From Certhia americana (Eukaryota; Chordata; Aves; Passeriformes; Certhiidae): 64,000 bases of DNA. The stretch lies in NCBI GenBank assembly GCA_018697195.1, contig CM031871.1, positions 249,909 through 313,908 on the forward strand, written 5' to 3'. Below the pieces are notes generated by a model, which was not told where the DNA came from, did no database searches, and worked only from the letters and a program-made list of their open reading frames with translations. The position numbers and the translations under genes are program-made. Below are positions 44,401 to 63,749 of the stretch, piece by piece; within the stretch, counting starts at the first letter, position 1, and each line of letters opens with the position of its first letter.

Positions 44401-47400
44401 TAAGTCCAATATATTTTAGGGATAAAGACATAGGAAAATTACAGGAAAACAGAGCTTCATTTCTTCTTCTCATGTTGTAAATATTAAATCAGGGCCCAGA
44501 GTTTCAGCAGAGCAGGACATGTAAAATTCAGAGAGATAAGCAGTTTCCTTGCCACTTTTCATCTGTATGTGGGTGATGTATAGTAGGCAAATTGAAGTCT
44601 GTTATTGAGAAGGGTTTGTTTAGTCCTCACCCAAGGACAGCTGAGATCCTCAAGGCCTCCATCAGATTGCTTTTCATCTCTAAGAGATGGATAGGCTCCT
44701 TCCCCAATGAAAATGAATGGCTGAATCATTGGATATGAAACTCCAGAGTGATATACAAATTTTGCCAATGCTGCCTGCTTTCATAAAATGTTTGTTTCAA
44801 ACTTATGGATCTGCAGATTCCTTAGTTATGGGCCAATTCAGACCTGCCTCTGATTCTGAGGCTTGGAATCCTTTCTGGTTTCTTCTGTTACTGTATCACA
44901 CACTTTTGCAGACAGGGAAACCAGCTGTCATTGTTTCAAGAAATATTAAGTACTCTTTTACTGAGTCCTAATTCAAAACCCCCCATAGGTCAATTTCCTT
45001 CTGGAACATGTAAAATGTAAGCAAGGATTTATTTGAATGAGTGTGTTTTGTTATTGGAATGTGAATAAGAATCAGAACTTGGCCCAGTGATCAAGAACGG
45101 TAAAAATTCATGTGGGAAGTCAGTTGAACTTTCAAAAACAGTTCCTCATCAAGTACTAGATTTTGAGTACTAGCATTAATAATTATAGTCATGTCATCCT
45201 GATTTGCTCTAGTTAAAGATTAGGCCTGGACTTTTAAGCAGTCACCTACTTTCTGTTTTTGCAGTTGGGACAGTTAGCCAAGATTTTTGTTCAATTGTTG
45301 ATGATGTTTTTGTTCATTGCAGATGAGTCTCAATATTTTTACCAGCATTCTAAACTCACCCTGTGGCCATAAGTTCCCATTGCCTTGCTATAAACACACT
45401 TTCCCAGAGAGCAGAAGCTGCTCTGGGCAGGATGCAACCAGACATGACCGAGGTAACATGGGTCTTTCAAGTCATAGGCAATATATTTATTTCTTTATTG
45501 ACACCAAGCTGCCTAAGGCGTTTAAGCACCCCAGCACCACCACTACAGTTATAGGCTGAGCTTGCCATCAAAATGCACTCGTGATAAAAGGAAAAAGATG
45601 CCCAGGAGACTGAAAGAAAAAGCTTTTTTGTTGAAGGCAACTTAGAATTATTCACTATTCTTTCTGTTCTTTTAAAATCTGTAGAGTTTTGAAAGGCTGG
45701 GTCTATGACTGACAGAAAGATCTGCTTGAGAAGCCAGGCTCAAATGTGCCTTTTGGAAAAGGAGCGCTTCCCTGACAGCCTTTCTCAGCTCCACAGAGAC
45801 ATATGCTATGTGAGATCAGGAGAATACCTCTCAAATACAAACTATTGCCTACTGATAAATTGTCTCAAAGAAGCTTTTATTTCTCTAGTATCCATACTAG
45901 AGAAACTGCCTCTGTCAACTGTCCTGTCTGGAGAAATGTCAGCCTTCAAACCAGCAGGAGTTTCAGGAGGAATCTAACATCCGATTTCTCTTTACTTGTT
46001 GTGTAAATCAAATTTTTTAGAACTATAACAAAAAAAAAATTAATTCGTTATAATTTCTGGTGTAATTATGCTGACAACAGGAGTGCAGTAGTAGCACAGC
46101 ACAATTCACTTCCCACAGTCCACCTTCCTTTATCAGGCATCTGAATTTGAAAATGATTTTGCAGACTTCCACAGGACATTGAAAAGCATCCCACAACTTC
46201 CACAGCATATTATTCCTGTCATGGTATTGCCTTGTACTGGGTTGACATCTGCCCTGCAGTAGGAGCACAACAACTTTTATCCTCAAGGACAGCATTTGGA
46301 AGTGGAACTTATCTTATTTTGTTGTGTCACAGCTTTCATAACCTGTTGCCTCAGGGTACAAAGAAACACATTTCCTCTGCAGCAGGTGCTAGTGGGACAA
46401 ACCCAGACCCAGGAGCAGTGGGGTTCTGTTTGCAGAATATTCTTACATCCAGTGGTTCCCAATAGCCAGCAATTTCCCTGAGCCTCTGGGGTTACTGCTG
46501 TGCAGGACTTGGATTCCTGAGGACAGGCTATTGCTCATAATCAAGAGTAATCTGTTCTGTGCAGGGTGTCAGCATATATAATCTTCCAATACAAGCAGAA
46601 TGTTAATTTTCTAATACAACCATACGGATCTGGAGTGCCACAATAGAGCTTGCTTTTATACATATGCATTAGCTAAAAAATAGACCTTTGTGGAAACTAA
46701 TGTTCCATAAAACCTCAATAAAAAAGTGAAGCACTTGAGCTCAAAGAGAAAGAGAGCTTAAAATTATCTGCTTTCATTGAAACAATAACTCACTTGGCAT
46801 TTTCACCTTGGCCAGGATTTCCATACATATGAGGGACAGTTCAGTTGCTTTTCCACCAAAAACAGTTCAAACAATAAAGTAGGATAAGCCAAAATAAACA
46901 CCCTACACTGGCTTTCCAACTGAAAACAGTGTGTCCTGAAAAATTTATGAGCAACGGAAGGTTTCCCTGGCAGCTGAATGGTCAGTGGTTTTTTCCTTGG
47001 TGCTTTCCTGGAATGGAAATTAATTCCTGTGCAGTTCTTGCAATAATCAGCATAGGACCAGTGGTAAAGGTAAAAGTTTTCTTGCAGGTTTGCTGTAGCT
47101 GCTGCTGGTTTTCACCTTATGAGAAGATGGGCTCCTTGTGATGTGACAGAACCAAAGTTCCCATCACATCAGGAACAGTGGGAAGAAAAGTCTGCCAACA
47201 GCTCTGAAACCACTGCTGACTTCAGCAGGAAAGCTCACAGGATCTACCCTTATGTGTCAGTCTCAGATACTGCTCTTCAGCTTACTATGAGCAAAGTGCT
47301 TTTAGTACTCACAGTCAGCTCTAGATGCATGTCTAATGGACAGTAGCATGTCCTTATGGAAGAGGAATTTTCTTCCTGCTTCAGATTCTGTGACGGGCCT

Positions 47401-49007
47401 TTCCTGTGACTTGCCACAGGGAGAGCAAGATTATTTACTGAATGCTTAAATGCTGGCCTATTTTCCCAGCCTATAAGAAAGCCTGTTGAATAGCAAACCA
47501 ACTCAATTTTACATTAGACAGATCCAACTTTCTTAAGGCTATTCTGTAGATTCTTATTGTGCCACCTTACTGATAACTGCACAAATGCACCACATTGCAC
47601 CAAAACAGAATCCATGTTACACCAGGACTGCCTCCTCTAAAATCTGTAAGATATGGCCAGTGAAGCTCTTTGGAGGTTCTCCAAAGTTGTATGTAACCTA
47701 AAAGCTTAGTAAATTCTATTTGTGTGTTACTGTATTTCTGACAGCTTTTGCTGTATCCAAAGGCTTTTGTGAGTCCTTATGAAGATATGGTTGTCTCTAA
47801 GTTGGGATCATACAATATGAAAGCAATTGTGACCAGAGAATCATGTTTGATAATGTCCACACCCAAAAAACAACTGTAATGTGGCCTTTATGTCATGCTT
47901 GGTGACCTACAAAATTTTTCCAGAATTATCTGTTGTGTGTACAATTCCACAGAGCACTCAATCCCTGTTACTCAAAACTGTCACATCCTTCACAAACACC
48001 TTCTCTTGTGTCCACCATGAACAGGGAAATGAAAACTTTATCTCTCAGAATGTGGGATATCTCATTATATTTGAGTTATGCTGATTATCTAGAGTTTATG
48101 TTGATAAAAACCTTTAAATTTCACAGTCTTATCTGTATGTTGAACATAACTATGTAAGGTTGGAGAAGTTTTAGGGAATTTCAGAGATAGCTAGTCAAAC
48201 AGTAGAGAAATGATTTTTGTGTTTGTCTTTCTAAAAGCCAAATTGAGTTACATGGCTCCTATGATAAAAGAACTCAGTTGTGATCTGAAGTGGTTTTCAT
48301 TAGGCTCCTATACAATAATTTTAAGCAAAAGTTTCTCAAGACATTCCAGAGTTTTACACAATTGGAGTCACCCTCTTTCTCCCAAAGACATAAACCTCCC
48401 AGGACACCAGAGATGCAAGAGTTTAAACTCAGCAGAGAATCTGGTCCGCTCTGAACCCAGTTAAGTGTGAGCTTGGAGTGTCACAGACACTGAGGCAAAA
48501 CCCTATTTCCAGACTATTTGACAGCCCCAGTGATGCCATAAAAGAATTTTTTTATGTGACATTGGTAACCCAAGTTCTGAAAAAAACTTTTAATCATAAG
48601 TCATTTGAAAAACATGTTTCAGATTCGTGCATAATGTTTTCAGAAACGTTTATTATACCATTTGTTTCCAAAATTCCTTTTCACTCTCTGATTCTACCTC
48701 TAAATATAAATCAAATCCTCCTTCCTTGTCCTGTTCTATATATATAGCACACCCACATGTGATAAAGCCTTCTGCCACAGCAGTAAGGCAAGGTGGAGGG
48801 AGGGGGATGAAGGCTGTAGGTAACCTATGGGAGCACTGAATGCACTTGGCTGCTGCTCATAACGCTCCAAAGATATAATTATCACATGCATGATGAGTAC
48901 TACACCTGCTGCATCTCTTCTGCTTAAATAAATAAAAGTTTTCAGTGCTGGCTCACTGTGAAACCATTAACTAGTGAGGTCACCGGAGGATTTGTCACTC
49001 TCTGTCC

Positions 49008-49052
49008 TTCCCCTTCCACCTCTCTCTCTTGCTCTCTCGCTCTCTCTCCCCC
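49008..49052 (+). repeat. CT-rich low-complexity tract
   Basis: About 45 bases of mostly CT dinucleotides (CTCTCTCTTGCTCTCTCGCTCTCTCTCCCCCT), a polypyrimidine tract on the sense strand of intron 10, 1.6 kb before micro-exon 11. Confidence 0.85.
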
Positions 49053-50686
49053 TGTACCTGCAAATTATTCCTATCAAAATCCTCACCACCTCCTTTCCAG
49101 TGCTCGCCTTTCTGCTTCATTGTAATTTTTACATCTTTTCACTTCCTGTCTTTGAGGCTTCTTTCCTGTTGCATGTAAATCTGCTCCATTACAGTTCGTA
49201 GGCAGTGATTACGAAGCCATAATTCTCAGTGAGAAGTAGGAATAGCTTTAACATTAAAGATGTGTTTTGTAGGTGCTTCACTTGCCATCCTTGTTAGAGC
49301 TTGCTTTGTCTCTGCAGCATAATTTAGCATTCTGCTCTACCAGTGCATTATTTCTTCTTTCTCAAGAGCCTTGCACGTGTCTGTAATCTCACTGCTGCCC
49401 AGTGTGTGGCCCAGACAAGCTGCCTGTGACACAGCAGGAATGATATATTTGGGTATTTGGTGCAAAGGCCTTTTTCTTTTTTTTGGCTCAGTCCATCTGC
49501 TGGTGAAAAGTTCCCCTGACTAAAACCTCTTCCACATAAGGAACCTGACCTATCACTGATTACTTGGCAGTAACTGATGTCCTCAAGCAGGGACAGGATC
49601 ATTGTTAAGGCTGCTACAAGAAGAAGTGTTAGATGCTTGGAGAATTACATTCTCCCATCTCTACTAACAGTAAATCCAATTTTAGGGCAGCGCAGTAAGA
49701 CCTCTGCTGACTGCTGTCAACAATGACTCACTTTCCCATCACACAGGAAACCTCAAGCAATGCTTCAACCCTGTAGAAATACATTTTTCGTAGTCATTCC
49801 CCAGATTCTCATGTCTGCTGCTTTTGGTAGTAGATTTTGCAGCTTCCTAATTCACGTCTGACTCACACCATTGTATCCACATACATTTATTTCTCTCTGT
49901 GCACCATTATGGATTTACCAAAAGACAGCCAAACTGTTCAAAGGCCTTATAGCACATATGTCAAGCAGAGCAAGGCAGTGGTTTAAGAACTGTGGCCTAT
50001 TTCTAGCTTTGCCTGTGACATCTCATAAAAGATCAATGAGATTATTTAAGTGAATAAATCCAAATGCATGGAATTAGATATTTCAACACATATATAGTGG
50101 GAATATTGTCAAATTTTCAGGAATGCTTAATTCTCAAAATTTCATTGATAGCAAAAGAATCTATTATTGTACAGACACATTTGAATGCAAGACAAATAAG
50201 TGTTAGTATCTAAGTCTGAAAATATTTTCCATGCACTGTTTTCCCTTCAATTACTGAAAAAAGTGCATTATTTTCACCATTATCATTCCTTAAAGTGCTT
50301 ATAGATCCTGAAGTGACAGGTGATGTGCAAAAATGACAAGTCTGTCTATATCGTCATACATATTTTAAAATTTTAAAAAAATAGTAATACTTGAAAAATA
50401 AATTTTATTTCAGTTGTAGAGTTCACTGATATCCATAGGAGGTAGAATCCCACTACGGCATGACTTCTGCTTCATGAGTCCCACCAAAACACAAGATTTT
50501 GTTATTGGGGAATTCTAGCCAAGCCCAGTACCTATATTGACTTGCTTACAGCAGATGCAAGGGGAAAACAGCATGGATCAAAAAATGCATTGAGCTTAAC
50601 TTTGTTTCTTTCTATTGTGATTTTCACAAAAGCCTGGGAGGTGTGGGACAGCTTCAGAGACTTTAATGGCAATTCTTGTCTTTCAG

Positions 50687-50713
50687 GCATCGGATCTCAA
50701 AATCAAAATTTAG
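50687..50713 (+). CDS. CACNA1C: CACNA1C exon 11 (27-nt micro-exon, I-II linker)
   Basis: One base finishing Ala, then HRISKSKF, and AG opening the Ser codon closed by exon 12. The residues match mammalian CaV1.2 (LAHRISKSKFSRYW). It is only 27 nt, bracketed by introns of 8,989 and 1,920 nt, and carries strong sites on both sides (TTCTTGTCTTTCAG and TAG|gtaagt), as micro-exons usually need. Being a multiple of three, it could be skipped in frame, giving ...GSRLA-RYWRR. It is basic (His, Arg, two Lys) with Ser residues that could be phosphorylated. Confidence 0.95.
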   Translation, partial: ASDLKIKI

Positions 50714-52633
50714 GTAAGTAAAACTGACCGTTGCTCTTCCTCCTTTAAACCCATTTTTGTTCTTTTCTGACATGATTTGCACCAGCATTGCTGGGATGAA
50801 GTGGTCATTCTAGGAGATCCTGCTAAATATGTCAGATTTTAGTCATAAATTTTTTCATAGTTTCACACTGAAAAAAGGCACAGGGACTACTGACTACTGA
50901 AGTACCTATCCGTGCTACCTATGTATCTCAAACCACAGCCTATAAAATCAGAAATAAAAAGCCATTTCAAGCACATAACTGTACAACATCCATCAACATC
51001 AACCCTGTCAGCTCAAGGCTCTCTTTGTTGAACTTCTCTGCTTTGCTTGATTGCAAATATTTCAGCTGATGAAGTTGGCATCTTATTTGTGAAATTCACC
51101 CTGGGACATGGGGAGCTTCTCTGGTGGTGTTTGGTTTTCTGTTGACTTACAGCTTTTGGAAAAATGAAGTAGTCCCAAGATGGCTGTTTCTGGGGTTTCA
51201 ATGGAGAGGCTGACTGAACTCATGGAACTTGGTTGTTAAGGTCCATTTCTACCCCTTTGGTAGGAGCTCAGCTGCCTCCATAACCCTGAATTCAAAGTCA
51301 GTTTTATAAAATACTAAAGGAATTTTCAGAATAACTGGAGCAAGTGTGTAACTGAGTCCTTCTGCTTACCTAAGAAGCAATGAGTAATGCCAATTTGGGA
51401 AGCACACGTGACAACCCCATGTAAAGACTATATGTATAAGCACAGAAAACATTATCATGTGCATGCACATTTGTGCACCAGTACACACAAAAGCATGTGA
51501 GGTTGCAAGTAGTTTAATGACAACATTAATGTCTAAGTGTGGTGCCCACTTTGGAAGTTGGGAAGATTATTTCTTGTTCCAAATCCAATGTAAAACACAC
51601 AAAGTATCTGTTTGTGATAGACTGGGTGACTATAAATTGCATAGGTAAAACACCCTAGATTTGACCACCCATTAAAATGTTGCAAAATTCTCGTTCACTT
51701 TGTGTTTACGTGGTCTGTCTTGAGTTCCCATAGATGAGAACCCTGATCTCAAGCATGGCTATAGTTTGCCACTGAAAATTATACACAGGACAAGAGTAGC
51801 CAAGAAAAGTTCTTTCTCCTGTAACATTATGTATGTGTGTGTCACTTCAGACACATACACATATGTATGTAGTATCTATATAAAAATATTAGATTTATTA
51901 TACAGTGGCAAGTGTTGCCTGGAAACTGGTTGCTAGGCAAGTTAAATTCTGAAGAGTAGGAGGTGTGTAATTAGCTTTAAATATCTTCTGTGGTTAGTAA
52001 TTACCCTGAGAAATCAGTGACACAAGGGGATGTGTTCATCGAAGACAAACTTTAAAAACTCTCTTGATTAGCAAATGGTACCCTTAATTCCAGGCATGAA
52101 GGTGAGATGCTGAAGTCCCCTAAGTTTTGGGATTTTTTTCAGAATTAGCCCTTGTATTTGGCTTACTCCTGAATGTTGCTGAAAACTGGAAATGTTCTTT
52201 GTATTTTATTTGTTCTCACCTCTCCATAGACTTAATTCTTCAGCTCCATGTGATAACGTATCTTTCTACTGACTATCTTGAGGCTGGGCAAGGTGCCGTT
52301 CCAGGCCACAAGCATCAAGTAAAAGGAGAATGTTAATTTTTGTGGCAACTGAGTTAAAAAATCTCTTGGGGTTTCTGCAGTGGATGTCTTACTCAGATTA
52401 CAATTCAGAGCTTCAAGCTCTTGCAAATTGATTTAGGACAAACTTTATTTCTATAGCTATAGGAGGGATGTTCACAAGTGTCGACTCAGATGAGAGAGGA
52501 ACTCAGGGTAAACTTTAGTTACTCTCTGCCATTCTTGAACAATAAACCAAGACTAGAGTCTCCCTTGACAGAGAGCTGCAATAGCCTAAAGATCCCTCTC
52601 TGAAAAGAACTTTCCCTTCTTCAATTTTTCAAG
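50714..52633 (+). other. CACNA1C: Intron 11 (1,920 nt)
   Basis: No repeat family recognised. A short mixed TG/CA stretch lies at 51830-51875 (atgtatgtgtgtgtc, acacatacacatatgtatg). The acceptor before exon 12 is pyrimidine-rich (CTTCTTCAATTTTTCAAG). Confidence 0.88.
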
Positions 52634-52794
52634 TCGCTACTGGCGCCGATGGAATCGATTCTGCAGAAGGAAGTGCCGTGCTGCTGTCAAGTCCAATGTT
52701 TTCTATTGGCTGGTGATCTTCCTCGTATTTCTCAACACCCTCACCATAGCCTCTGAGCACTACAACCAGCCAGACTGGCTCACTGAGGTCCAAG
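52634..52794 (+). CDS. CACNA1C: CACNA1C exon 12 (end of I-II linker, IIS1)
   Basis: The 161-nt exon has one base closing Ser, then 53 codons. It has a basic juxtamembrane stretch ([20 protein letters not shown]), followed by transmembrane segment IIS1 ([19 protein letters not shown]) and the extracellular [28 protein letters not shown] distinguishes CACNA1C from CACNA1D. Mammals have QPNWLTEVQ (rabbit QPHWLTEVQ), so Asp here is a small difference. The donor is AAG|gtgagg. Confidence 0.97.
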
Positions 52795-53923
<1,129 letters not shown>

Positions 53924-54477
53924 TAGGTCGTGAGAGTGCTAGATTAATAGTCCTCATCTTCTGAAGTTGTAACAGGGTAGGGAGGGCTGTACAGACTGGA
54001 CTTCTATCCCTGCTGTGAGTGAGTGAGGAGTCTGGCACAGGCAGCTGGAGACACCTGATACCAATGTAAAGTGTTAAACTGAAATCTGGAATAATGTAAA
54101 CTGAGCTCAGGCTCTTACAGTTCTCTGCAAAAGACAACCAAAGCAGCAGATAGCCTTGTGACCTCCTCTGACACTTTTTGATGGCAAGAGAGGAACCTGA
54201 AAGGCTGCTTTAAGCCAAAACAGCTTTTGACTGAAGAGCCCATGCCAGCTCCAATAGACTCAACAGGGACCTGAGGGGGAGACTGTGTCAACACCAGCAG
54301 CTATAGGCAAAGGATGTTGCCAGCTATTCCCCTTCCAAGGAGTCCATCACAAAACCCTCTTTTCCCTTTTCATTCTTTCCCCTCTCCTTCTGCACAAAGG
54401 CACAGTGATACCTATTAAACATTCACTGCTTGCTGAGCCAGGTACCTCCAAAACACCAGCTTGGTTTGGCAGGGCTT

Positions 54478-54535
54478 GTTTCAGCTTGAGGAGAGTTTCA
54501 GCTTGTTTCAGCAAGTTTCAGCTTGAGGAGAGTTT
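54478..54535 (+). repeat. Short local tandem duplication
   Basis: The 21-mer starting GTTTCAGCTTGAGGAG occurs at 54478-54498 and again at 54515-54535, with partial copies (GTTTCAGCTT, GTTTCAGCAA) between. It looks like recent slippage. Confidence 0.85.
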
Positions 54536-57352
54536 TTAGGAGAGATCAGCTCCAAACTCACCCAGAGCTTTTACATGAAATGTATCCAAGTGCTTGTTCC
54601 AAGTAGCAAAAGGTCTGCCTTTTTCTATGTGGGCACTAGTCAGCACCTTACAAAAAGCTTGACTGAGGAGGTGAAAGAGCTTTTTCTGCATGTTTAATCA
54701 TGAAAATGTCCCTACAGTTGCTGTAACGTCTCCCCAACCCCCACCAGAGGAAATTTCTGGCAAATTTCAGATAGAAAACACAGCACATGAGAAAAACAAG
54801 TCCAAAACTGGAAGATAGTCAAGATCTGAGAGCTGACAGGAAGAAAAAAATGCAGGCTTGGACTTGTGCATCAATCAAGATTTCAAGCTTAAAGCTTCTG
54901 AGGCTCAGATCTCTGGCAGGATGGATCTCAGGGTCAGATGGCAAATCAGTTCACAGTCTCAGAGAGAGAGACTAAAGCAAGCCTTCAACTATTTCAAAAG
55001 TGGGGAAATGTGATCTGTTTGGATGTGTGATCATGGAAGAGGGGAAAGCCTTCCAGAGGGGAAGGTTCCCTCACAGAGAGGGGAAACGAGTTTCCAGCAA
55101 GAAAGGCATTTTTGTTTTCAGAAATAGTGGGATTCTCTGGTCTGGGGACTGTTTTTCCTGGATCTATCCAGTACCAAATCCCAGGCCTGGTTTCTGCAGA
55201 AAGCAGTAGCTGTTTCAGGCACTGGGTAATCAGATACACCCAGGGCAACATACCAATAAAAGCATGAGCTTCAACATAGCATCCTGGAAAGGTCATTGTT
55301 TTTTCAAGACAAGTCTCCACTCCTGCATGAAGTACATAAGCTAGATAAGAGAATTCTCTAATAGAAAGGCAAACACTGAGAGAATATCATTAATACTTTA
55401 GAAAGCCTGAGCTAGTGGAGTACCCAAATATTCCTAAAGCTTCTGACAGAAATGTGACAATCATCAGTAGGACTGGTTACATTTACCTTCACTCTGCAGC
55501 ACAATTAAAATACAATTTTTCCTGGAAAAACTTTTACCTGGAATATGTCCCCTTCAATTTGTGCGTGGGTCTGTGTGTAAAGGACAGAGTTAAGGTAGAA
55601 CTCATGATGCATAATGTATTAATCAGATTTTTCTTTCTTTCTTTCCTGTTCCTAAAATATTGACAACTGGCCTGCAGTAGTTTCAAATTTATATGTCTTG
55701 TAATTATTCATAATTTCATAATTCTTCCCTCCGTGGGTGAAGTTCACCCTCATGCGGAAGGTCACAACATGAGTCCCCACATCGGTATTTTAAGCTCATT
55801 CGTGCCTTACTGCAGGACAGAATATTTTGGCATTAAAGCCAAACTTTTACCTTTTCTAGTAAATTACAAATTTTTCTATTGTTCACTCAGCTCTAAATAC
55901 AATGAGGGTTTATTAATGACATTATCAGCACTGGTGTGGGATGCCTCAACTGAGGGCAATGATAATTCAGAAAGATACAACACTGGAAAGCTGGGTAGGG
56001 GTAGGAGGAATGATAGTGTCGTGTTTTATATCAAACATGCATTCATGAGCATATGGGGACATATGGTAGAGATAAGAATAATGATAACCTAGGATATTAA
56101 AAAGGTAAAAAGTAGGAAAATTACTCTGGTGAGAATATATCAGTAGGTAGGCTATTCTTTATATATTTGCATAGATTTTCCGTGGTAAACACCATGCCCA
56201 AACAAATTCTGGGTCATCAAGATGATACAATTCTACAAGAAACACAAATACAGCTCCATAATAGAATAGAAACATATAAAGACACCATCAGATGAACAAT
56301 GCATCATTTTACAAACACCATTTAGAATTTTCAAGACCAAACATTTCTTCCAAAATTATAAATATATTAGACGAGCAGACAATGTAATCTGGTTTATTCT
56401 CCATAACTTTGAAAGTGCTGTGCAGAAAATCTCACTTTGCTATGAGAAGACAGATTATTTCCTCATTAAAATCCTTTACTGCTTTATATGTATTATAGTC
56501 CTTTGTATTTAAAAAATAAATCATATAATTTGCAACAGCATACAGAAATTTGATGTTTTATACCTAATCCTACCACTAAGTAAGTCACTGTTAATTGTAG
56601 GGAGGAGAGACGGGGTGCCCCGTTTTTTGTACCTTCTGTCAAAAATCACTGTCAAAATGATTTTATATTGGATGAACAGGGTGGGAAACTTTCCAATAAT
56701 GAGTCTGCCAGCTGTTGCTGCTGTTTTAAGCCCTGCATCTGTGATTGCCAGAGATGTAATCATAAAGATATAGTGGGAGGCAATGGAGAGAGAGAGGAGA
56801 GGGAAGAGAGTAGAACACATTAAGTTTTAGTCCAGTTCTACAACTGATTTTTTGTATGAGATGCTGAACAAACCACTTGACTTCTCTGTATCATTCCTCC
56901 GCTTTGAAACAAGGATGACAATCACATCCTGCTCACCTGGGGTTTGGCAGAGCCTCATCCACTGGCACCCTCAAGGGTTCAGGATCTGCAGTGGGAGCTG
57001 TTCAAAGGCGCATTCATTTCCCCATAAATCTGAGGCAGCAGCACTGCTTTCTCTCATACTTCCCACTAAAAGCTGCCTGGTCCAAAACCTCCTATTCCAT
57101 CCAGCATCCAGTGCTGAGTTTTCCTTTGTAGTAAGGTATTAACCAGAAAGGATGAAGTAGTGAGACCCTTCTTCTTTTTCTGGGCTTCAACCATTGCTGA
57201 CATAAAACCTTAAGTGTTTCACTGAGTAATCCCAGATGTAACTTAGAGGGAGTTCATGTAACCACTAAATGTGACAGATGGTAAACTCAGGTCAGGCTTC
57301 TAAGACCATGAGATAAGACTATTGTTATTTTCACATCCTAATCAGTCAGTCG

Positions 57353-57391
57353 TTTTTTTTTGTTTTTTGTTTTTTTTTTTTTTTTTTTTTT
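57353..57391. repeat. T-rich homopolymer tract
   Basis: 39 bases of T interrupted only by G at 57362 and 57369. It is low complexity; no retroposon body is recognisable on the antisense side. Confidence 0.9.
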
Positions 57392-59413
57392 GTTCCCCTG
57401 TTTGGTTTTTGGTTTATTTACTTTTCTGGTGGTACTGTATTTCTAGCTAGCAATAGTACACAGATAAAACAGCACTAACCTTACCACCAGGCCATCTCAG
57501 TTAATTGCTTGAAGCTTGATACTTATATAAGAATCTGAAACCCAGGTATTGAGCCACTTGTAAGAAATGCAGAGCTGATAGAAGTCTGCACAGTTGTGAG
57601 CTGAGATAGCAAGGCCTTTAAGCTTAAATTGAATCACTGGGACTGTTCAGCTATGTAACAACTTTACTGCTTCTTAATGGTACCACTAGAAAGATCTAGA
57701 AAATGTGTGTCCTAGCTGACATTGGAGGACTTGGAGATACTCTGAAGCCCACCAACCTCTGCTTTAAGGATGCTGAATTCATTTGACTTTCATCAGAATG
57801 AATTTTTCTCTTCTCCTGTGTCACTTCTCCTTCTTTCCAAAGTGTGAAAATATGTGAGCTGTGAGCATAACTGCAAACACAGGGAGCTGTTACATTGCAC
57901 ATTCTGTGTGGATATTTGGTGGCACTGAGCCCACAGCTTCCATGCCCTTACCTTTGCTCTGTAGTTTCTCATTGCTCATCTCTTTAATTGCAGTTAAACT
58001 TTAAAGCATCCTTGTTTTCTCTGAAGTGCTGAAGCTGGGCTGGAGGGAAAACTTCACAGCTCTCTTTGAAGCTCAGTCCTTGGAGATAAACCTGCTGCTG
58101 AACTTGAGAGGACATTGTGATGTCCCTCTGCATATCAGATTGCTAATCTTCCTGAAGTTATTGAGCTGCTCAGGCAGTCCTGCCTTCCACAGGACAAGAA
58201 AAGTATTCTTTTTTGATCGATATTTTAAAAATATTAATTTAACTAGGATCTTAAGAACCCTTGTCTCTAATGAATATATATCTACTACCATCACAAAAAA
58301 CTGATGAGTTGAAAGATAGGGCTTTCACAAGAGTTAGAGCACCAGTCTGCCATCCTTTTTACCTGGAACTTTCGTCTTTAGGGAAAATATAGTTAGAAAC
58401 GCTGAGCCCTCTGAGTAAAGACATGTTCAAAGTTGTGGGCTTTAGGAGAAGGGACTGTAGAGCATTGGCCTTGGTAGACTCTTAAAGCATGGTGGCAGGC
58501 CAGGTAGAAGGAAAAGCATGGGCAAACGTTGCTGCCTTGCTGACCTGTGAAAGATGTTGAGGCTTTGCTAATAATGTGCATCAAAATGAGGTGATTGGAA
58601 GAGACAAATAATCTTCATCCCAGTCTGAAAGTTCTGCCAGCCTCATAGCACAAAAGAGAAGAGCTCATGACCAGCTAAGCATTGATTGAGCTAAGATTGA
58701 GCAGATGCAAGACCAAAGTGCAAGTGGCTTCATGGGTGATGTGGTAAATTCTTCAGTAATTTTTTCTAATTCCTCTTTCCAACTTATGAGTACTCTGCAG
58801 GGTGGCAAAGAATGCAAACGTGCTGCAGCAAACATGCTGCTGGCAACTCTCTGAACCCTGAAGTGGAACCACAAGGGCAAGAAGATCCTCTCCCTGCATC
58901 ATACATGAGTCTGAACTGGGCATAAGCCTGAATACACTGGGAGAACAGGTCTAACCATCCTGTCTCCTGTCATCCTGAAGCCATTTGAAAATGTTCTGCA
59001 GCCTGTTTGAATGAGTAGGTTTGAAAACAAAAAAACCCCACTGATGTTGTGCTGTTCCAAATGAATGTAGACCTAGAGTTTGCTTTAGGGTCCATGTTAA
59101 ACGAGCATTGGTATCTTTCTCATTCCTCCCAATCCCAGAGAGCTCAGCAACTTCTCTGCAAGTGAGCCCAAGCACATTCTCACACACTCCAAGTTTTGGG
59201 CAAGTTTGTATTTGTATCCAAACAGTTTCCCCATCTGTTCTGGTTAGTTATTACAGGCCATTCTCTGGAGTGAGGTATTCTGGCTACCGTAACATCTGTG
59301 AGTGTTGTAATGAGGTTGGTTAGAATGTAACTCACTGAAGCAGCAAGAACTAATCACTGTATATTGATATAAGATGCACACAGCCTTAGATGGAGAGTGC
59401 TGTAATAATCTTC

Positions 59414-59427
59414 TGTGTGTGTGTGTG
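59414..59427. repeat. (TG)7 microsatellite
   Basis: Seven TG units followed by an imperfect GT/GG-rich stretch up to about 59440. It lies about 230 nt upstream of exon 14. Confidence 0.85.
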
Positions 59428-59617
59428 GAGTGGGTGGTGGAGGGAATTGTGTATGTACACGTGTGGTAGTAAAATTACTCATTAGATGCAGTAAGTCTTG
59501 TTACCTTAGGAAGGCACATCAATGATTCACTGCTTAACAGGGTGTTTGGAAATGTCTGCTTTACACAGAAGGCGGCCTGAACCAATATCCTATGCAGTCC
59601 ATGGGCACCTGTCTTGA

Positions 59618-63749
<4,132 letters not shown>

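Larger units (their letters stand above)
41698..50686 (+). other. CACNA1C: Intron 10 (8,989 nt)
   Basis: The most repeat-rich intron. It contains a sense CR1 (about 42525-43412), an antisense CR1 piece (about 43706-43984) only 300 bases later, and a possible ancient repeat or conserved block (about 44030-44400). A CT-rich tract lies at 49008-49052. Remaining sequence is unremarkable intron with short random ORFs. The acceptor before exon 11 is strong (AATTCTTGTCTTTCAG). Confidence 0.87.
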
